A DNA stretch of 64,000 nt from an uncultured Flavobacteriales bacterium (lineage in GTDB: Bacteria; Bacteroidota; Bacteroidia; Flavobacteriales; CAJXXR01): positions 1 through 64,000 of the forward strand of contig CAJXXR010000015.1 of the NCBI GenBank assembly GCA_913063375.1. Reading direction: 5' to 3'. Under the pieces are notes generated by a model. It searched no databases, was not told where the DNA came from, and saw nothing but the letters and a program-made list of their open reading frames with translations. A program made the translations under genes and the position numbers. Shown here one piece after another: positions 45,490-55,398 of the stretch. Within the stretch, counting starts at the first letter, position 1. Each line of letters begins with the position of its first letter.

Positions 45490-47664
45490 ATGAAGAAATA
45501 TTTTACACTTTTGCTCGTTTCATTTTTCACCATTTTTAGTCTGGAAGTCGTAAAGGCCTCACACATTACGGGAGGAGAAATGACCTATGTTTGTAACTCC
45601 ACAGGTAGTTATGACGTAACCATGATTTTATATAGAGACTGTCAAGGTATCGATTTACCTACAGATGTTACTTTAAACATCTATAGACATGACAACGGAA
45701 CCACCGCTACTGGTGCGGCAACAGTTCTTAACTCAAGTGCTTTCATTTTTGATGATTTTGATGATCCATGTGCTACCGTTCCTCCAGGAAACTGTGTAGA
45801 GATGGGTATTTACATATTTGAAGATGTTGACATTCCATTATCCACGACTGGATTTGTTGAAATATATTATCAAACAACCGCCCTTTCATCAACGTATATT
45901 AACAACGTTTTAAACGCGAGTAGCTTCGGTATTACGGTCAATGCGCTAATACCTCCATTGACAACAAATACTTGCCATGATAGTCCTGTATTTGATGCTG
46001 CTCCACCATTAATTATTTGTTTGAATCTACCTTCATCAATAGATGTTTCGGCTACTGCATCTGATCCAAATAACACCTTGGAATACGAATACTTTGCCCC
46101 TTATGATGATAGTCCTACATTACCATTACTTTGGGATGAGGATACCAATGATTTCGATACGATTACTTGGGATGTCGGTTTTTCAACGCAGGATCCATTT
46201 GGAGTTGCGAATGGGACAAATATGATCGTTTCACCAACAGGTTATATTCTTGGAACACCCGGTCAAGAGGCCCATTTTTATGTGGGAGTTCGTGTAAAAG
46301 AATATGATAGTGATGGAAATCTATTAAGTGTGATCTCTAGAACATTTACGTATATAGTAGTCAATTGTAATATTACTACCTCTATCATTGAAATGTCTGA
46401 AGCACCATCTTGTGGTGAATTAACCATCGATTTTATAAATAGTAGTACAAACTCTGATGAGTTCTTCTGGGAATTTGGCGATACAGCAGTAGTAGATACC
46501 TCTAACAATACTAGTATTTTGGAGGATCCTGTGCATACCTATTCAGAATTCGGAGAGTATACTGTAACACTTATTAGTTATACGGATGATATAGCCTGTG
46601 CTGATACCGCAAGCTTAACATTCACGCTTTATGATGCATTACCTGCAACCATAGAACCAAATGGACCACAATGTTTGACTTCAAACTCTTTTGATTTCAT
46701 ATCAACAATAACCGGTTCAGAAGAATATTCTGTACTTTGGGAATTTGCTGGTGGAGCAACGCCTTCTACATCAAATGAACTTAACCCAACCGATGTAGTA
46801 TTTTCAACAGCAGGAGATCATCTAGTTACCCTAAATGTATATTATAAGGATTGTATAACTACTGTTCTGACCAGCGTAAATGTATTTGATGGATTGTTGG
46901 ATGAAATCCAAGGGCCGAACTATGCCTGTGATCCAGAGACAGTAACTTTTCAAGGTGCTACAAGCAACCCTGACTATGAATATACCTGGTATATTGCAGG
47001 AGACACACTTTACGGCGCAAGCGTTGATTATTTCTTTGATGAGTCAGGATACTATGATGTTGCATTATATGTATTTGATCCTAGTAATGGATGTGAATCT
47101 CTTCAAGAAATAGATGACTATATCCAAGTATTCCCTACTCCATTTGCAAACTTTGAAATTAGTGATCAAGCCTTTACAATAGGTGAGCAATTTCAAATGT
47201 GGGATAAATCGATAGATGCTACATCTGTAACTTATTCTATAGTCACAGATGGTTTCTTTACAACCCAATTGGATCCATTGTATGTATTTAATACGCCTGG
47301 TGAGCATATCATTGTTCAGAATGTATTGAACGGACAATGTACCGATTCTCACACAGTGAATGTAAGCGTTTCACCAAGAGAGCCAGAGATTCCAAATGTG
47401 TTTTCTCCGAATGGTGATTTAATCAACGATTTCTTCACCATGGAAACATTCCACAATGAAAATGTTCAAGTAAACATTTTCGATAGATGGGGGAGCAATG
47501 TATATACTAGTGACTCGTACGAATTATGTGCTGCTGATAATGGAGACTTCTGTTGGAATGGAGACAACCAATCAACTGGTAAAAGATGTAAAAAAGGTAC
47601 TTATTTCTATATTGTTAAACTTAGAACTGGAGAAAGCTATAAGGGTACCGTAAACTTATTTTAA
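45490..47664 (+). CDS. Secreted PKD-repeat protein with T9SS type B sorting domain, copy 2
   Basis: A 724-residue paralog of the preceding protein with the same layout: signal peptide ending near VVKAS, then HITGGEMTYVC, PKD-like domains (FWEFGDTAVVDT), and the T9SS type B tail (PNVFSPNGDLINDFF, VNIFDRWGSNVY, YKGTVNLF). Identical segments such as FPTP-ANFEISDQAFTIGEQFQ in both copies indicate a tandem duplication. I chose the ATG at 45490 over a GTG three codons upstream. Copy 3 begins 14 bases after its stop, so the two are co-transcribed. Confidence 0.85.
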   Translation: MKKYFTLLLVSFFTIFSLEVVKASHITGGEMTYVCNSTGSYDVTMILYRDCQGIDLPTDVTLNIYRHDNGTTATGAATVLNSSAFIFDDFDDPCATVPPGNCVEMGIYIFEDVDIPLSTTGFVEIYYQTTALSSTYINNVLNASSFGITVNALIPPLTTNTCHDSPVFDAAPPLIICLNLPSSIDVSATASDPNNTLEYEYFAPYDDSPTLPLLWDEDTNDFDTITWDVGFSTQDPFGVANGTNMIVSPTGYILGTPGQEAHFYVGVRVKEYDSDGNLLSVISRTFTYIVVNCNITTSIIEMSEAPSCGELTIDFINSSTNSDEFFWEFGDTAVVDTSNNTSILEDPVHTYSEFGEYTVTLISYTDDIACADTASLTFTLYDALPATIEPNGPQCLTSNSFDFISTITGSEEYSVLWEFAGGATPSTSNELNPTDVVFSTAGDHLVTLNVYYKDCITTVLTSVNVFDGLLDEIQGPNYACDPETVTFQGATSNPDYEYTWYIAGDTLYGASVDYFFDESGYYDVALYVFDPSNGCESLQEIDDYIQVFPTPFANFEISDQAFTIGEQFQMWDKSIDATSVTYSIVTDGFFTTQLDPLYVFNTPGEHIIVQNVLNGQCTDSHTVNVSVSPREPEIPNVFSPNGDLINDFFTMETFHNENVQVNIFDRWGSNVYTSDSYELCAADNGDFCWNGDNQSTGKRCKKGTYFYIVKLRTGESYKGTVNLF

Positions 47665-47677
47665 AACTTAATTGCTG

Positions 47678-49867
47678 ATGCAAATTCGTTTCTTATTTTT
47701 CTTTTTTTTCTTCATTTTCAGCTCAAATATAAAAGGATCGCATATTGTAGGTGGAGACCTACAATATGTATACCTTGGAAATGACGTCTATGAAGTAACT
47801 CTTTATGTTTATAAGGATTGTGCTCCCTTTGTAAATTCGAGTGGTACAGTTCAATACCCCATAGACTTTGATTTAATATCTCCAAATTCGCCTTTACCAC
47901 CACCACCCCCTTCTACAACATTTGACTATGCCAGACTCTATATTCATAAGACGGCAGGTATAACCGATACGGTATATTTCACCTCTTTGGATATTACCGC
48001 TATCCCCGTAAATAATCCTAATCCTTGCCTTCAAGTAATGGAAGATTTATGTGTCCAATTAGGGGTGTTCAAAGTACAAGTAACGTTACCTTCTTTACCT
48101 GGAGGTTATCATCTATCTTATCAAAGACGGTATAGGAATATTAATACCGTTAATATTGTAAACCCTACATCCGTAGGGATAACCATTCCTGCATTTATTC
48201 CTGAAAGAAATAGTTTTGGGAATAATTCTAATCCACTAATAAGTATCTATCCACCTTTAGTAATATGTGAAGGGGAATCTATAGATGTATCCCAGGCCGC
48301 TACAGATCCTGATGGAGATGTTTTAGAATACAGTCTGACAACTCCCTTAAAAGGAGATAACGAAGCACCATTGGCTCCCCCCTACGCTCCTGTACCTTGG
48401 GAAGCGGGTTATTCAGGATCCTTCCCGCTTGTTGCAAGCCCTGCTTTAAGCATTAATTCATCCACAGGACAGTTAACCGGTACCCCCACTCAACAAGGCT
48501 CTTATGTAGTTGGTATTATGGTCAAGGAATTTAGAAATGGCGTATTATTATCTGAAACCATTCGAGATTTTAGATTTTTTATTGCAGACTGTCAGTTAAC
48601 GGTTTCTTCCTTTCCAATGGCAGACCATACTTGTCATGGGTTAACGGTGGACTTTAGTAATGAAAGTGATAATGCTATGAACTATCAATGGGACTTTGGC
48701 GATCAAACAGTTCTGACGGATACTTCTTCATTGGAATTCCCATCTTATACCTATCCAGAAAGTGGAATATATTCAGTAACACTGATCGCAAATCCAGGTT
48801 TGCTTTGTGCAGATACTTCACATATTTCCTTTATTTTGGATGCGGAATTAAATCCAGCTATTGATTCTATACCAATTCAGTGTTTTGAAGATAATTCATA
48901 CGACTTTACATTCAGTGGTTATTATCCACCAAGTACTTCCTTTTTATGGGATTTCGGACCAAATGCGAATCCAGCATCTGATACTTCTGTAAGTCCAACA
49001 GGCATTCACTTTTCATCTGATACAGAACAAATAGTTACTGTAACCTTATTTTTAGATTCTTGTATCAATACAGATACCATTCATTTCACACCAGAGCCGT
49101 TAATATACGCCCTACCCCTAGGTCCTATCCATGGATGTGACTCACTGGATCTTCAATTGTTCCCCAGTCCGTATGACACGAGCTATACCTATGATTGGAT
49201 CATTGATACAGATACCTTTTGGGATACAGATTATCCTATTGTAATCCTTCAAGAAGGAAATTATGATGTTACACTAACGACTACTTCCCAGTTCGGGTGT
49301 CAATCTTCTATCTATAATGAGGATTTTATAACTATAATCGCACCTCCCGTAGCTGGTTTCCAATTTGGAGATACTATTTTTGAAGTGGGTGATAACATTC
49401 AAATTATCGATTTATCAGCTAATGCAATTGAGATTGATTACCTGATTAATAGTACCAACGCTCTTACTGGTCCAAATACCAGTTTTATCCCATCAGAAGC
49501 AGGAACCTATACCATTGTTCAAACAGTAAACAACCCAGGAAATTGCCCAGATGAATTAACTGAAATTATTGAAATTGAAGACCACTTCTGGATAGAATTC
49601 CCAAATGTTTTCTCACCAAATGGTGATAATTTGAATGATTATTTTAGTCCTAAAAATTTCAAAGTCAAACACTATACCTTAAAAGTATTTGACAGATGGG
49701 GAGAAATAGTCTTTAATGGGCAAGCCCCTAAACCAGAACATAGATGGTATGGAGATCGCATAGATAAAGAAAAAGCAGATCAAGCAGTATATTATTATCA
49801 ATGTGTCTATACAACCAATAGAAACTTAGTATACGAGCATGAAGGGACAGTAACCCTTATAAAATAA
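47678..49867 (+). CDS. Secreted PKD-repeat protein with T9SS type B sorting domain, copy 3
   Basis: A 729-residue more distant paralog. The signal peptide contains a run of phenylalanines (FLFFFFFFIFSS), followed by HIVGGDLQYVY. A proline run (PLPPPPPST) sits near residue 75. The PKD core (YQWDFGDQTVLTD) and the T9SS type B tail (PNVFSPNGDNLNDYF, KVFDRWGEIVF, ending YEHEGTVTLIK) are intact. The N-terminal domain has an insertion relative to copies 1 and 2, and the Cys-rich C-terminal motif is missing. The ATG at 47678 is preferred to a TTG two codons earlier. Confidence 0.85.
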   Translation: MQIRFLFFFFFFIFSSNIKGSHIVGGDLQYVYLGNDVYEVTLYVYKDCAPFVNSSGTVQYPIDFDLISPNSPLPPPPPSTTFDYARLYIHKTAGITDTVYFTSLDITAIPVNNPNPCLQVMEDLCVQLGVFKVQVTLPSLPGGYHLSYQRRYRNINTVNIVNPTSVGITIPAFIPERNSFGNNSNPLISIYPPLVICEGESIDVSQAATDPDGDVLEYSLTTPLKGDNEAPLAPPYAPVPWEAGYSGSFPLVASPALSINSSTGQLTGTPTQQGSYVVGIMVKEFRNGVLLSETIRDFRFFIADCQLTVSSFPMADHTCHGLTVDFSNESDNAMNYQWDFGDQTVLTDTSSLEFPSYTYPESGIYSVTLIANPGLLCADTSHISFILDAELNPAIDSIPIQCFEDNSYDFTFSGYYPPSTSFLWDFGPNANPASDTSVSPTGIHFSSDTEQIVTVTLFLDSCINTDTIHFTPEPLIYALPLGPIHGCDSLDLQLFPSPYDTSYTYDWIIDTDTFWDTDYPIVILQEGNYDVTLTTTSQFGCQSSIYNEDFITIIAPPVAGFQFGDTIFEVGDNIQIIDLSANAIEIDYLINSTNALTGPNTSFIPSEAGTYTIVQTVNNPGNCPDELTEIIEIEDHFWIEFPNVFSPNGDNLNDYFSPKNFKVKHYTLKVFDRWGEIVFNGQAPKPEHRWYGDRIDKEKADQAVYYYQCVYTTNRNLVYEHEGTVTLIK

Positions 49868-49897
49868 AAAAAGCCTTCTTTACGAAGGCTTTTTTTA
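49866..49897. terminator. Bidirectional terminator
   Basis: The 8-bp stem AAGCCTTC/GAAGGCTT with a 5-base loop is flanked by A- and T-runs and lies between two convergent genes. Confidence 0.85.
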
Positions 49898-49904
49898 TGC
49901 AATA

Positions 49905-51362
49905 TTATTCTTTACTGTTATTGGATTCTTCACTCAGCAACTCCCTTAAAGGATTGTCACATCTGAATCCAAATAAACATTTCTCTTTAATAATATGATC
50001 GACATATTCAGGAATCATTTCTTCCCATCCAGCTTCATTCTTTCGAATCATTCTAAGAACTGTTCTAGAGAATATTCTCAATACTTCTGGATCATAATCC
50101 TCTATATCAACAATTCGTTTATTATAAACGAAGTAATCGTATAAAGGACGGATTCTTGGATGCATTGTTATATTGTCGGTCGTTTTCAAATTACCTTCAT
50201 CAGCATCTTTATATGGATATACATATACTTTCAGGTCTCTGTTGAACATTTTCCCGAAAGCTTCCAAAATACCACCACTAAGGTTTCTGTAATACTTATC
50301 ATCAAAAATCTCTATTAGATTAGGAACCCCAATAATGATTCCCATTCTCTTTTTGGTGAATGTAGAGAAGTATTCCAATAGTTTATAGTACTTCTGATAA
50401 TTGGATATCATTACCGTCTGCCCCAAAGAACAAAGAATATCAGCTCTATCAAGGAAGTCTTGTTCATCAATATCCCCCTCAGCCTTCAGGTTATTCAAAG
50501 TAATCTCAAAAAGCACTTCTAATTTGTCCTTGTCTACTTTTGGGTCTTTGACAAATAATTTATACCCTTTTTTGATCATGTCAATATTTACCTTCGTAAC
50601 TGGTCTAAATGAGCCACGAATGGTAAGGATATTTTTCTTGTACAGTACGTCTGCAGGTTGCAAGTTACCTCCATCAGGTCCAAAGATTACTGCATCAGTC
50701 ATACCATTACGAACTAGGTATAAACTCAACAGCCTATTATCAACCTCTTCAAAATCAGGACCATTCATCTTAATGGTATCGATTTCAACCTGATCTCTAT
50801 GTAAATTATCGTATAATGCCTGAATTAAATCCTTTGGGTTTTTATACTGATACATACAAGCATGCATAAAATTCACCCCCAAAACACCAGACGTTTCCTG
50901 TTGGAGTTTTGTGTCTGTCTCATGCAATTTAAAGTGAATGGTAATATCATTTGGCTCCGATTTAGGATCCAACTGAAATCTCATTCCCATCCAACCATGG
51001 CCCTTAATAGTTTTACTAAAGTTAATGGTAGCTACATTATTCGCAAAAGCGAAGAAACGCATATTTGGATGTTCTTCTCTATGTAATCTTTCAATGATAA
51101 GATTATACTCATGAGAGATCATTTTATTTAATCTAGGCTCACAAACATATCTTCCGCTGGCTTCTTTTCCATAAATGGCATCACTAAAGTCTTTATCATA
51201 GGCCGACATTGCTTTTGCAACTGTTCCAGATGCAGCACCTGCTCTAAAAAAATGCCTTACGACCTCCTGACCTGCACCAATTTCCGCAAAAGTTCCATAT
51301 ATCTCGGGATCAAGGTTTATCTCAAGTGCCTTCTGCTTCGGTGAAAGTATAACTCTCTTCAT
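49905..51362 (-). CDS. Conserved Bacteroidota protein of unknown function
   Basis: A 485-residue protein beginning MKRVILSPKQKALEINLDPEIYGTF, with an EIGAGQEVVRHFFRAGAASGTVAKAMSAYDKDFSDAIYG block. I recall proteins of this type in many Bacteroidota, often named as a nicotinic acid mononucleotide adenylyltransferase, a name I cannot support from the motifs: no HxGH nucleotidyltransferase signature is visible. No signal peptide or membrane segment is evident, so it is probably cytoplasmic. It is a single leftward gene between two convergent or divergent neighbours. A TATTTTTG box on the minus strand at 51434-51441 might be its promoter. Confidence 0.7.
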   Translation of the reverse strand: MKRVILSPKQKALEINLDPEIYGTFAEIGAGQEVVRHFFRAGAASGTVAKAMSAYDKDFSDAIYGKEASGRYVCEPRLNKMISHEYNLIIERLHREEHPNMRFFAFANNVATINFSKTIKGHGWMGMRFQLDPKSEPNDITIHFKLHETDTKLQQETSGVLGVNFMHACMYQYKNPKDLIQALYDNLHRDQVEIDTIKMNGPDFEEVDNRLLSLYLVRNGMTDAVIFGPDGGNLQPADVLYKKNILTIRGSFRPVTKVNIDMIKKGYKLFVKDPKVDKDKLEVLFEITLNNLKAEGDIDEQDFLDRADILCSLGQTVMISNYQKYYKLLEYFSTFTKKRMGIIIGVPNLIEIFDDKYYRNLSGGILEAFGKMFNRDLKVYVYPYKDADEGNLKTTDNITMHPRIRPLYDYFVYNKRIVDIEDYDPEVLRIFSRTVLRMIRKNEAGWEEMIPEYVDHIIKEKCLFGFRCDNPLRELLSEESNNSKE

Positions 51363-51513
51363 TTAAATAGGTATTTGATACTGCTTAACTATTTTCCAAC
51401 TGAAGTAAAAAAGAAGTGCTCATTTACTTAAAACAAAAATATAAGTTTTATACTTTAGTGCGAAAGAATACATCGTAATTTTTTTTATTTATTATTAGTC
51501 TAAAATAATCCGC

Positions 51514-52281
51514 ATGGAACTTACCTTTCTTGGTACAGGAACCTCCCAAGGAGTCCCAGTTATTGCTTGTAATTGCTCTGTTTGTATCTCTAAAAATCTA
51601 AAAGACAAAAGACTACGAACTTCTGTAATGGTAAAGCATAACGACAAGGCTATTGTAATAGATACTGGCCCTGATTTTAGACAGCAGATGTTACGTGAAA
51701 ATGTTCAAGATATTGAAGCAATCGTCTATACACACGAGCATAAAGATCATATTGCTGGAATGGATGATGTCCGCGCCTTTAACTATTTTTCTAAGAAAGA
51801 CATTCCTCTATTTGCAAATAGCCTTGTAGAAATAGCCCTAAAAAGGGAATTTTATTATGCCTTCGGGGAATCAAATTACCCCGGTGTACCGAAAGTGCAT
51901 ATTGTAAATATTGAAAAGGACCACGTTTTTGAAATTGCCGAAATTCCTTTTACCCCAATTGAAGTAATGCACTATACATTACCTGTACTTGGATTTAGAA
52001 TTCATGATTTATGTTATATCACAGATGTGAATTTTATCTCGGAAGAAGAAAAAGAAAAAATTAAGGGCTGCAGAATACTCATATTAAGCGCCCTTAGAAG
52101 GGAAAAACACATCTCCCATTTCACGCTGGCTGAAGCACTTGAATTGATTGAAGAAATAAAGCCAGAAAAAGCATACCTGACACATATCAGTCATCAGCTT
52201 GGCCTACATGAAGAAGTGAGCGAGGAACTACCTGATAATGTATTCCTCGCTTATGATGGATTGAAATTAGATTTCAATTAA
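51514..52281 (+). CDS. Metallo-beta-lactamase-fold hydrolase (PhnP-like)
   Basis: A 255-residue hydrolase. FLGTGTSQGVPVIACNCSVC at the N-terminus includes the Cys-rich zinc site known from PhnP-like phosphodiesterases. The metal motif THEHKDHIAGMDDVR follows (THxHxDH), and later histidines lie in VMHYTLP and THISHQLG. Such enzymes cleave cyclic phosphodiesters; a tRNase Z-like role is less likely because of the length. Its stop codon overlaps the convergent kdsA stop in TTAA. Confidence 0.85.
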   Translation: MELTFLGTGTSQGVPVIACNCSVCISKNLKDKRLRTSVMVKHNDKAIVIDTGPDFRQQMLRENVQDIEAIVYTHEHKDHIAGMDDVRAFNYFSKKDIPLFANSLVEIALKREFYYAFGESNYPGVPKVHIVNIEKDHVFEIAEIPFTPIEVMHYTLPVLGFRIHDLCYITDVNFISEEEKEKIKGCRILILSALRREKHISHFTLAEALELIEEIKPEKAYLTHISHQLGLHEEVSEELPDNVFLAYDGLKLDFN

Positions 52282-53096
52282 AATTGATTCACTACCGCTC
52301 TTATCTTGGACAACTTACTCAATAAGTCATCTAATTTATCTAGTGGTAACATATTAGCGCCATCCGACTTTGCATTAGCAGGGTCTGGGTGTGTTTCTAG
52401 GAATATCCCATCTACCCCACTTGCAATACCAGCTTTTGCTACCAACTCTATCAAAGCTGGCTTCCCTCCAGTAACTCCTGAAGATTGGTTTGGTTGCTGT
52501 AAGGAATGTGTAATATCCAATATTACTTTAGATCCCATGGCTTGCATTGTTGGAATACCACGGTAGTCTATCACCATATCCTGATAACCGAACATGGTAC
52601 CACGATCTGTAAGCATTACCTTATCGTTTCCTGAGTCTATTACTTTTTGACGTGCAAACTGCATAGAATCAGCAGATAAGAACTGTCCTTTTTTGATATT
52701 TACCCATTTACCTGTATTAGCAGCAGCCACCAATAAATCTGTCTGTCTACATAAAAATGCAGGAATTTGTAAAATATCGACATATTTTGCAGCATGTGAT
52801 GCTTCCTCTGCAGAATGGATATCTGTAAGCACTGGGATATCAAAATGGTCACCCACCTTTTTTAATATTTCCAATGCCTTATCATCTCCAATTCCTGTGA
52901 AAGAGTCTAATCGTGACCTATTGGCTTTTCGGTAGGAACCTTTGAATACAAAGGGAATCTTATATTTATCCGTAATTCGGATAATCTCTTCAGCTATTTC
53001 AAAAGCCATTGACTCACCCTCAATAGCACAAGGTCCTGCAATCAAGAAAAATTGATTGGCCTCTTCGTTTTTTACCTTTAATGATTTTCCGAACAT
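52278..53096 (-). CDS. kdsA: 3-deoxy-8-phosphooctulonate synthase
   Basis: A 272-residue (beta/alpha)8 enzyme that condenses arabinose-5-phosphate with phosphoenolpyruvate to make KDO-8-phosphate for the lipopolysaccharide inner core. FLIAGPCAIEGE at the N-terminus, FKGSYRKANRS, the MLTDRGTMFGYQD segment and FLETHPDPANAKSDG are diagnostic. Length is normal. It converges on the MBL hydrolase gene with a shared TTAA stop. It belongs functionally with the lipid A genes at 23-26 kb, though not in the same operon. Confidence 0.94.
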   Translation of the reverse strand: MFGKSLKVKNEEANQFFLIAGPCAIEGESMAFEIAEEIIRITDKYKIPFVFKGSYRKANRSRLDSFTGIGDDKALEILKKVGDHFDIPVLTDIHSAEEASHAAKYVDILQIPAFLCRQTDLLVAAANTGKWVNIKKGQFLSADSMQFARQKVIDSGNDKVMLTDRGTMFGYQDMVIDYRGIPTMQAMGSKVILDITHSLQQPNQSSGVTGGKPALIELVAKAGIASGVDGIFLETHPDPANAKSDGANMLPLDKLDDLLSKLSKIRAVVNQF

Positions 53097-53184
53097 CGTA
53101 TATTTTTACTAATTTAATTGCGCACTAAGTTCAACAAATTTAATAGATTTATCTGACTTTTTTTTTTTCGTATTTCTAAAAAAT

Positions 53185-53192
53185 TATCTTTG
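53185..53192 (+). promoter_or_regulatory. Possible -7 promoter box that decides the downstream start
   Basis: TATCTTTG matches TAnnTTTG and is preceded by a T-run. A transcript started from it would begin around 53198-53200. That excludes the TTG and ATG at 53190 and 53193 and favours the ATGs at 53214 or 53217 as translation start. Confidence 0.5.
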
Positions 53193-53216
53193 ATGTCTAT
53201 TTCTAAAAACCTTATG

Positions 53217-55370
53217 ATGAAATTGATTCGAAATATTTCCTGTATTGGTCTATTTTTCAGCTTTCTTTTCCTGCAATCATGCGTGACAGATTTAATGGAT
53301 GATGTGGATGATTTAAGTAATAGCGACCATACACAGTCCTGGGCATTCCCTCTTATTCATTCTACCGCTACCATTAGTGATATAGGAGAAGTAGACGATA
53401 TAAAAACTGGACCTGATGGTGTCATCCAATTTGTGATGAGCAAAGATTCAATCTTCACTATTGAAGCAGAAAAAGTATTAGAATTGGAAGAGCAAGTGCC
53501 TTTTCAACATACAATTTCATTTGAAGATGTAACTATTCCAGATTTCACTACAACAGGTGCAGCTTCCTTCACGGAAATGTTTACAAATGTAAATACAACT
53601 GCAGCAGATGCTATTTTAGCATTGGATGGAACAATTTCTTTGGTGCCTGCCTTTACATTTAGCTCTGGTGGTTTGTATGAGGTGGATAGTTTAGAAAGTT
53701 ATAGCTGGATTCATGTTGCTGGTGGTACTGTTGAAATTGAAGTTGTAAATACTTCAAACATTCCATTGACAAATGTACAAGTTGATATCTTAGGCCTTGA
53801 AGGCTCTCCGCTACCAATTGGGACATTAACATATGCTTCAATTCCTGCTGGAGGATCTGAGACAGAGTCATTAGACCTTTCAAATAAGATCATAAGTAAT
53901 AACCTATCTTTTGACATTACCAATTTCGAATCTACAGGTGGACCTGCTGGATTGGTTGATTTGAGTCAAGAATTAGAGTTCACTTTTAACTCGAACAATA
54001 TTTCAGTACTTGAGGGTGTTGCCGATTTTGATCAACCATTTTATACTGGAACCTTCAGCTATCATTTAACAGGTGAAGATAGTACGGAACTGGCCTCGCA
54101 AATCACTAAAATTCGATTTAAGCAAGGTACTTTATTCTATTCTGTAACACCTGGATTAACGGGTTCTACAAAACTAGATGTATCTGTTCCAGATTCTGAC
54201 GATGGTACAGGAAGTGAGTTTAGCTTTACGGAAGTACTAGCACCTACAGGAGGGAGTCCTTCTAATGGAGCCATAGACCTTACAGGTGCAGAGTTTGATT
54301 TGACACTAGACAATTCTGAACCTTACAACAATATTCAGTTTCAGTTTAGCAGTAGCTTCTTCGAAGCACCTAACACTTCTCACCTAAGATATTTCAATCT
54401 AACGGAAGACTTTACATTCACCTTAAATTTCTTTGGTGTTGAATTCGAATACGTGGAAGGTTATTTCGAAGATAAGACTATCGTATTAGACCAGTCCTTG
54501 TTCCAATGGGGATCTGACCTTTTCAATACCATGTCTGGAGAAGTAAACATCGCTAATCCTGAAATCACAATAATAACGGAAAGTTCTATCGGTGTTGAAT
54601 TCGGATTAGATATTGACGGAGTTGCTAAAAATATTGCAAACGACTCTGTTATAATGGATTTCCAAGAAGTAGCAATTACGAATGGACCATCAATAGGGCA
54701 AGCCGGACAAAAAATTAAAGATTCTTTCTCGTACACCAATAGTAATTCTAACGTACAAGAAATTATTCCAATCCTTCCAAATAGATTTGAGACATACGGG
54801 AATCTTCAAATCAATCCATCAGGAATGAATGACTTGAACTTCACCTACGATACAAGTAGTGTTCAAGTTCATCTAGAAATGGTCCTTCCTATGGAAATGA
54901 TTGGAGGATACATTCATGTTGAAGATAGACAAAAGTTTGATCGTGATGGTTATGAAGATTTTTTAGACCTGAATGAACAATCAATGATTACCAGTATTCT
55001 TCTGCATTTCGAAATGGAAAATGCCTTCCCATTTGAAGCAGGAGTATCTTTAGTCTTAATTGACTCGTTAGACGGTATCTCTGAAAATGTTTTAGACACT
55101 ATCCTTCTTCCATTCTTACTAGGGGCTGCAGGTGTAGATGAAAATGGAAAAGTGAATGAACCAAACTTCTTCAACACTACTATCGAATTGGATGAAGCGG
55201 AAAGACTTGCAATGGAAATTGCAAATGTTTCTATTATAGTAATCGATCTGAGGCCAAATGCAGATGATGTCGATTCTGAATCCATTAAAGTATTTGAAGA
55301 TGACTATTTGAAAACATCAATAGGCATCGAATTGAATACCATTATTGAAGTTGATAGTGAAGACGAATAA
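53217..55370 (+). CDS. Large lipoprotein of unknown function
   Basis: A 717-residue exported lipoprotein. The signal (MKLIRNISCIGLFFSFLFLQSC) has a lipobox Cys near residue 22, followed by an acidic stretch (VTDLMDDVDDLSN). The rest is beta-rich with many Asp, Thr and Ser residues and repeated two-layer beta segments, and no enzyme motif. ATGs at 53193, 53214 and 53217 are possible; the promoter box argues for the last two. It precedes a DUF5723-like barrel gene by 28 bases, so the pair is one operon. I do not recognise the family beyond that. Confidence 0.65.
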   Translation: MKLIRNISCIGLFFSFLFLQSCVTDLMDDVDDLSNSDHTQSWAFPLIHSTATISDIGEVDDIKTGPDGVIQFVMSKDSIFTIEAEKVLELEEQVPFQHTISFEDVTIPDFTTTGAASFTEMFTNVNTTAADAILALDGTISLVPAFTFSSGGLYEVDSLESYSWIHVAGGTVEIEVVNTSNIPLTNVQVDILGLEGSPLPIGTLTYASIPAGGSETESLDLSNKIISNNLSFDITNFESTGGPAGLVDLSQELEFTFNSNNISVLEGVADFDQPFYTGTFSYHLTGEDSTELASQITKIRFKQGTLFYSVTPGLTGSTKLDVSVPDSDDGTGSEFSFTEVLAPTGGSPSNGAIDLTGAEFDLTLDNSEPYNNIQFQFSSSFFEAPNTSHLRYFNLTEDFTFTLNFFGVEFEYVEGYFEDKTIVLDQSLFQWGSDLFNTMSGEVNIANPEITIITESSIGVEFGLDIDGVAKNIANDSVIMDFQEVAITNGPSIGQAGQKIKDSFSYTNSNSNVQEIIPILPNRFETYGNLQINPSGMNDLNFTYDTSSVQVHLEMVLPMEMIGGYIHVEDRQKFDRDGYEDFLDLNEQSMITSILLHFEMENAFPFEAGVSLVLIDSLDGISENVLDTILLPFLLGAAGVDENGKVNEPNFFNTTIELDEAERLAMEIANVSIIVIDLRPNADDVDSESIKVFEDDYLKTSIGIELNTIIEVDSEDE

Positions 55371-55398
55371 TTTAAATCCTTTTGGAAAAGACGATTTT

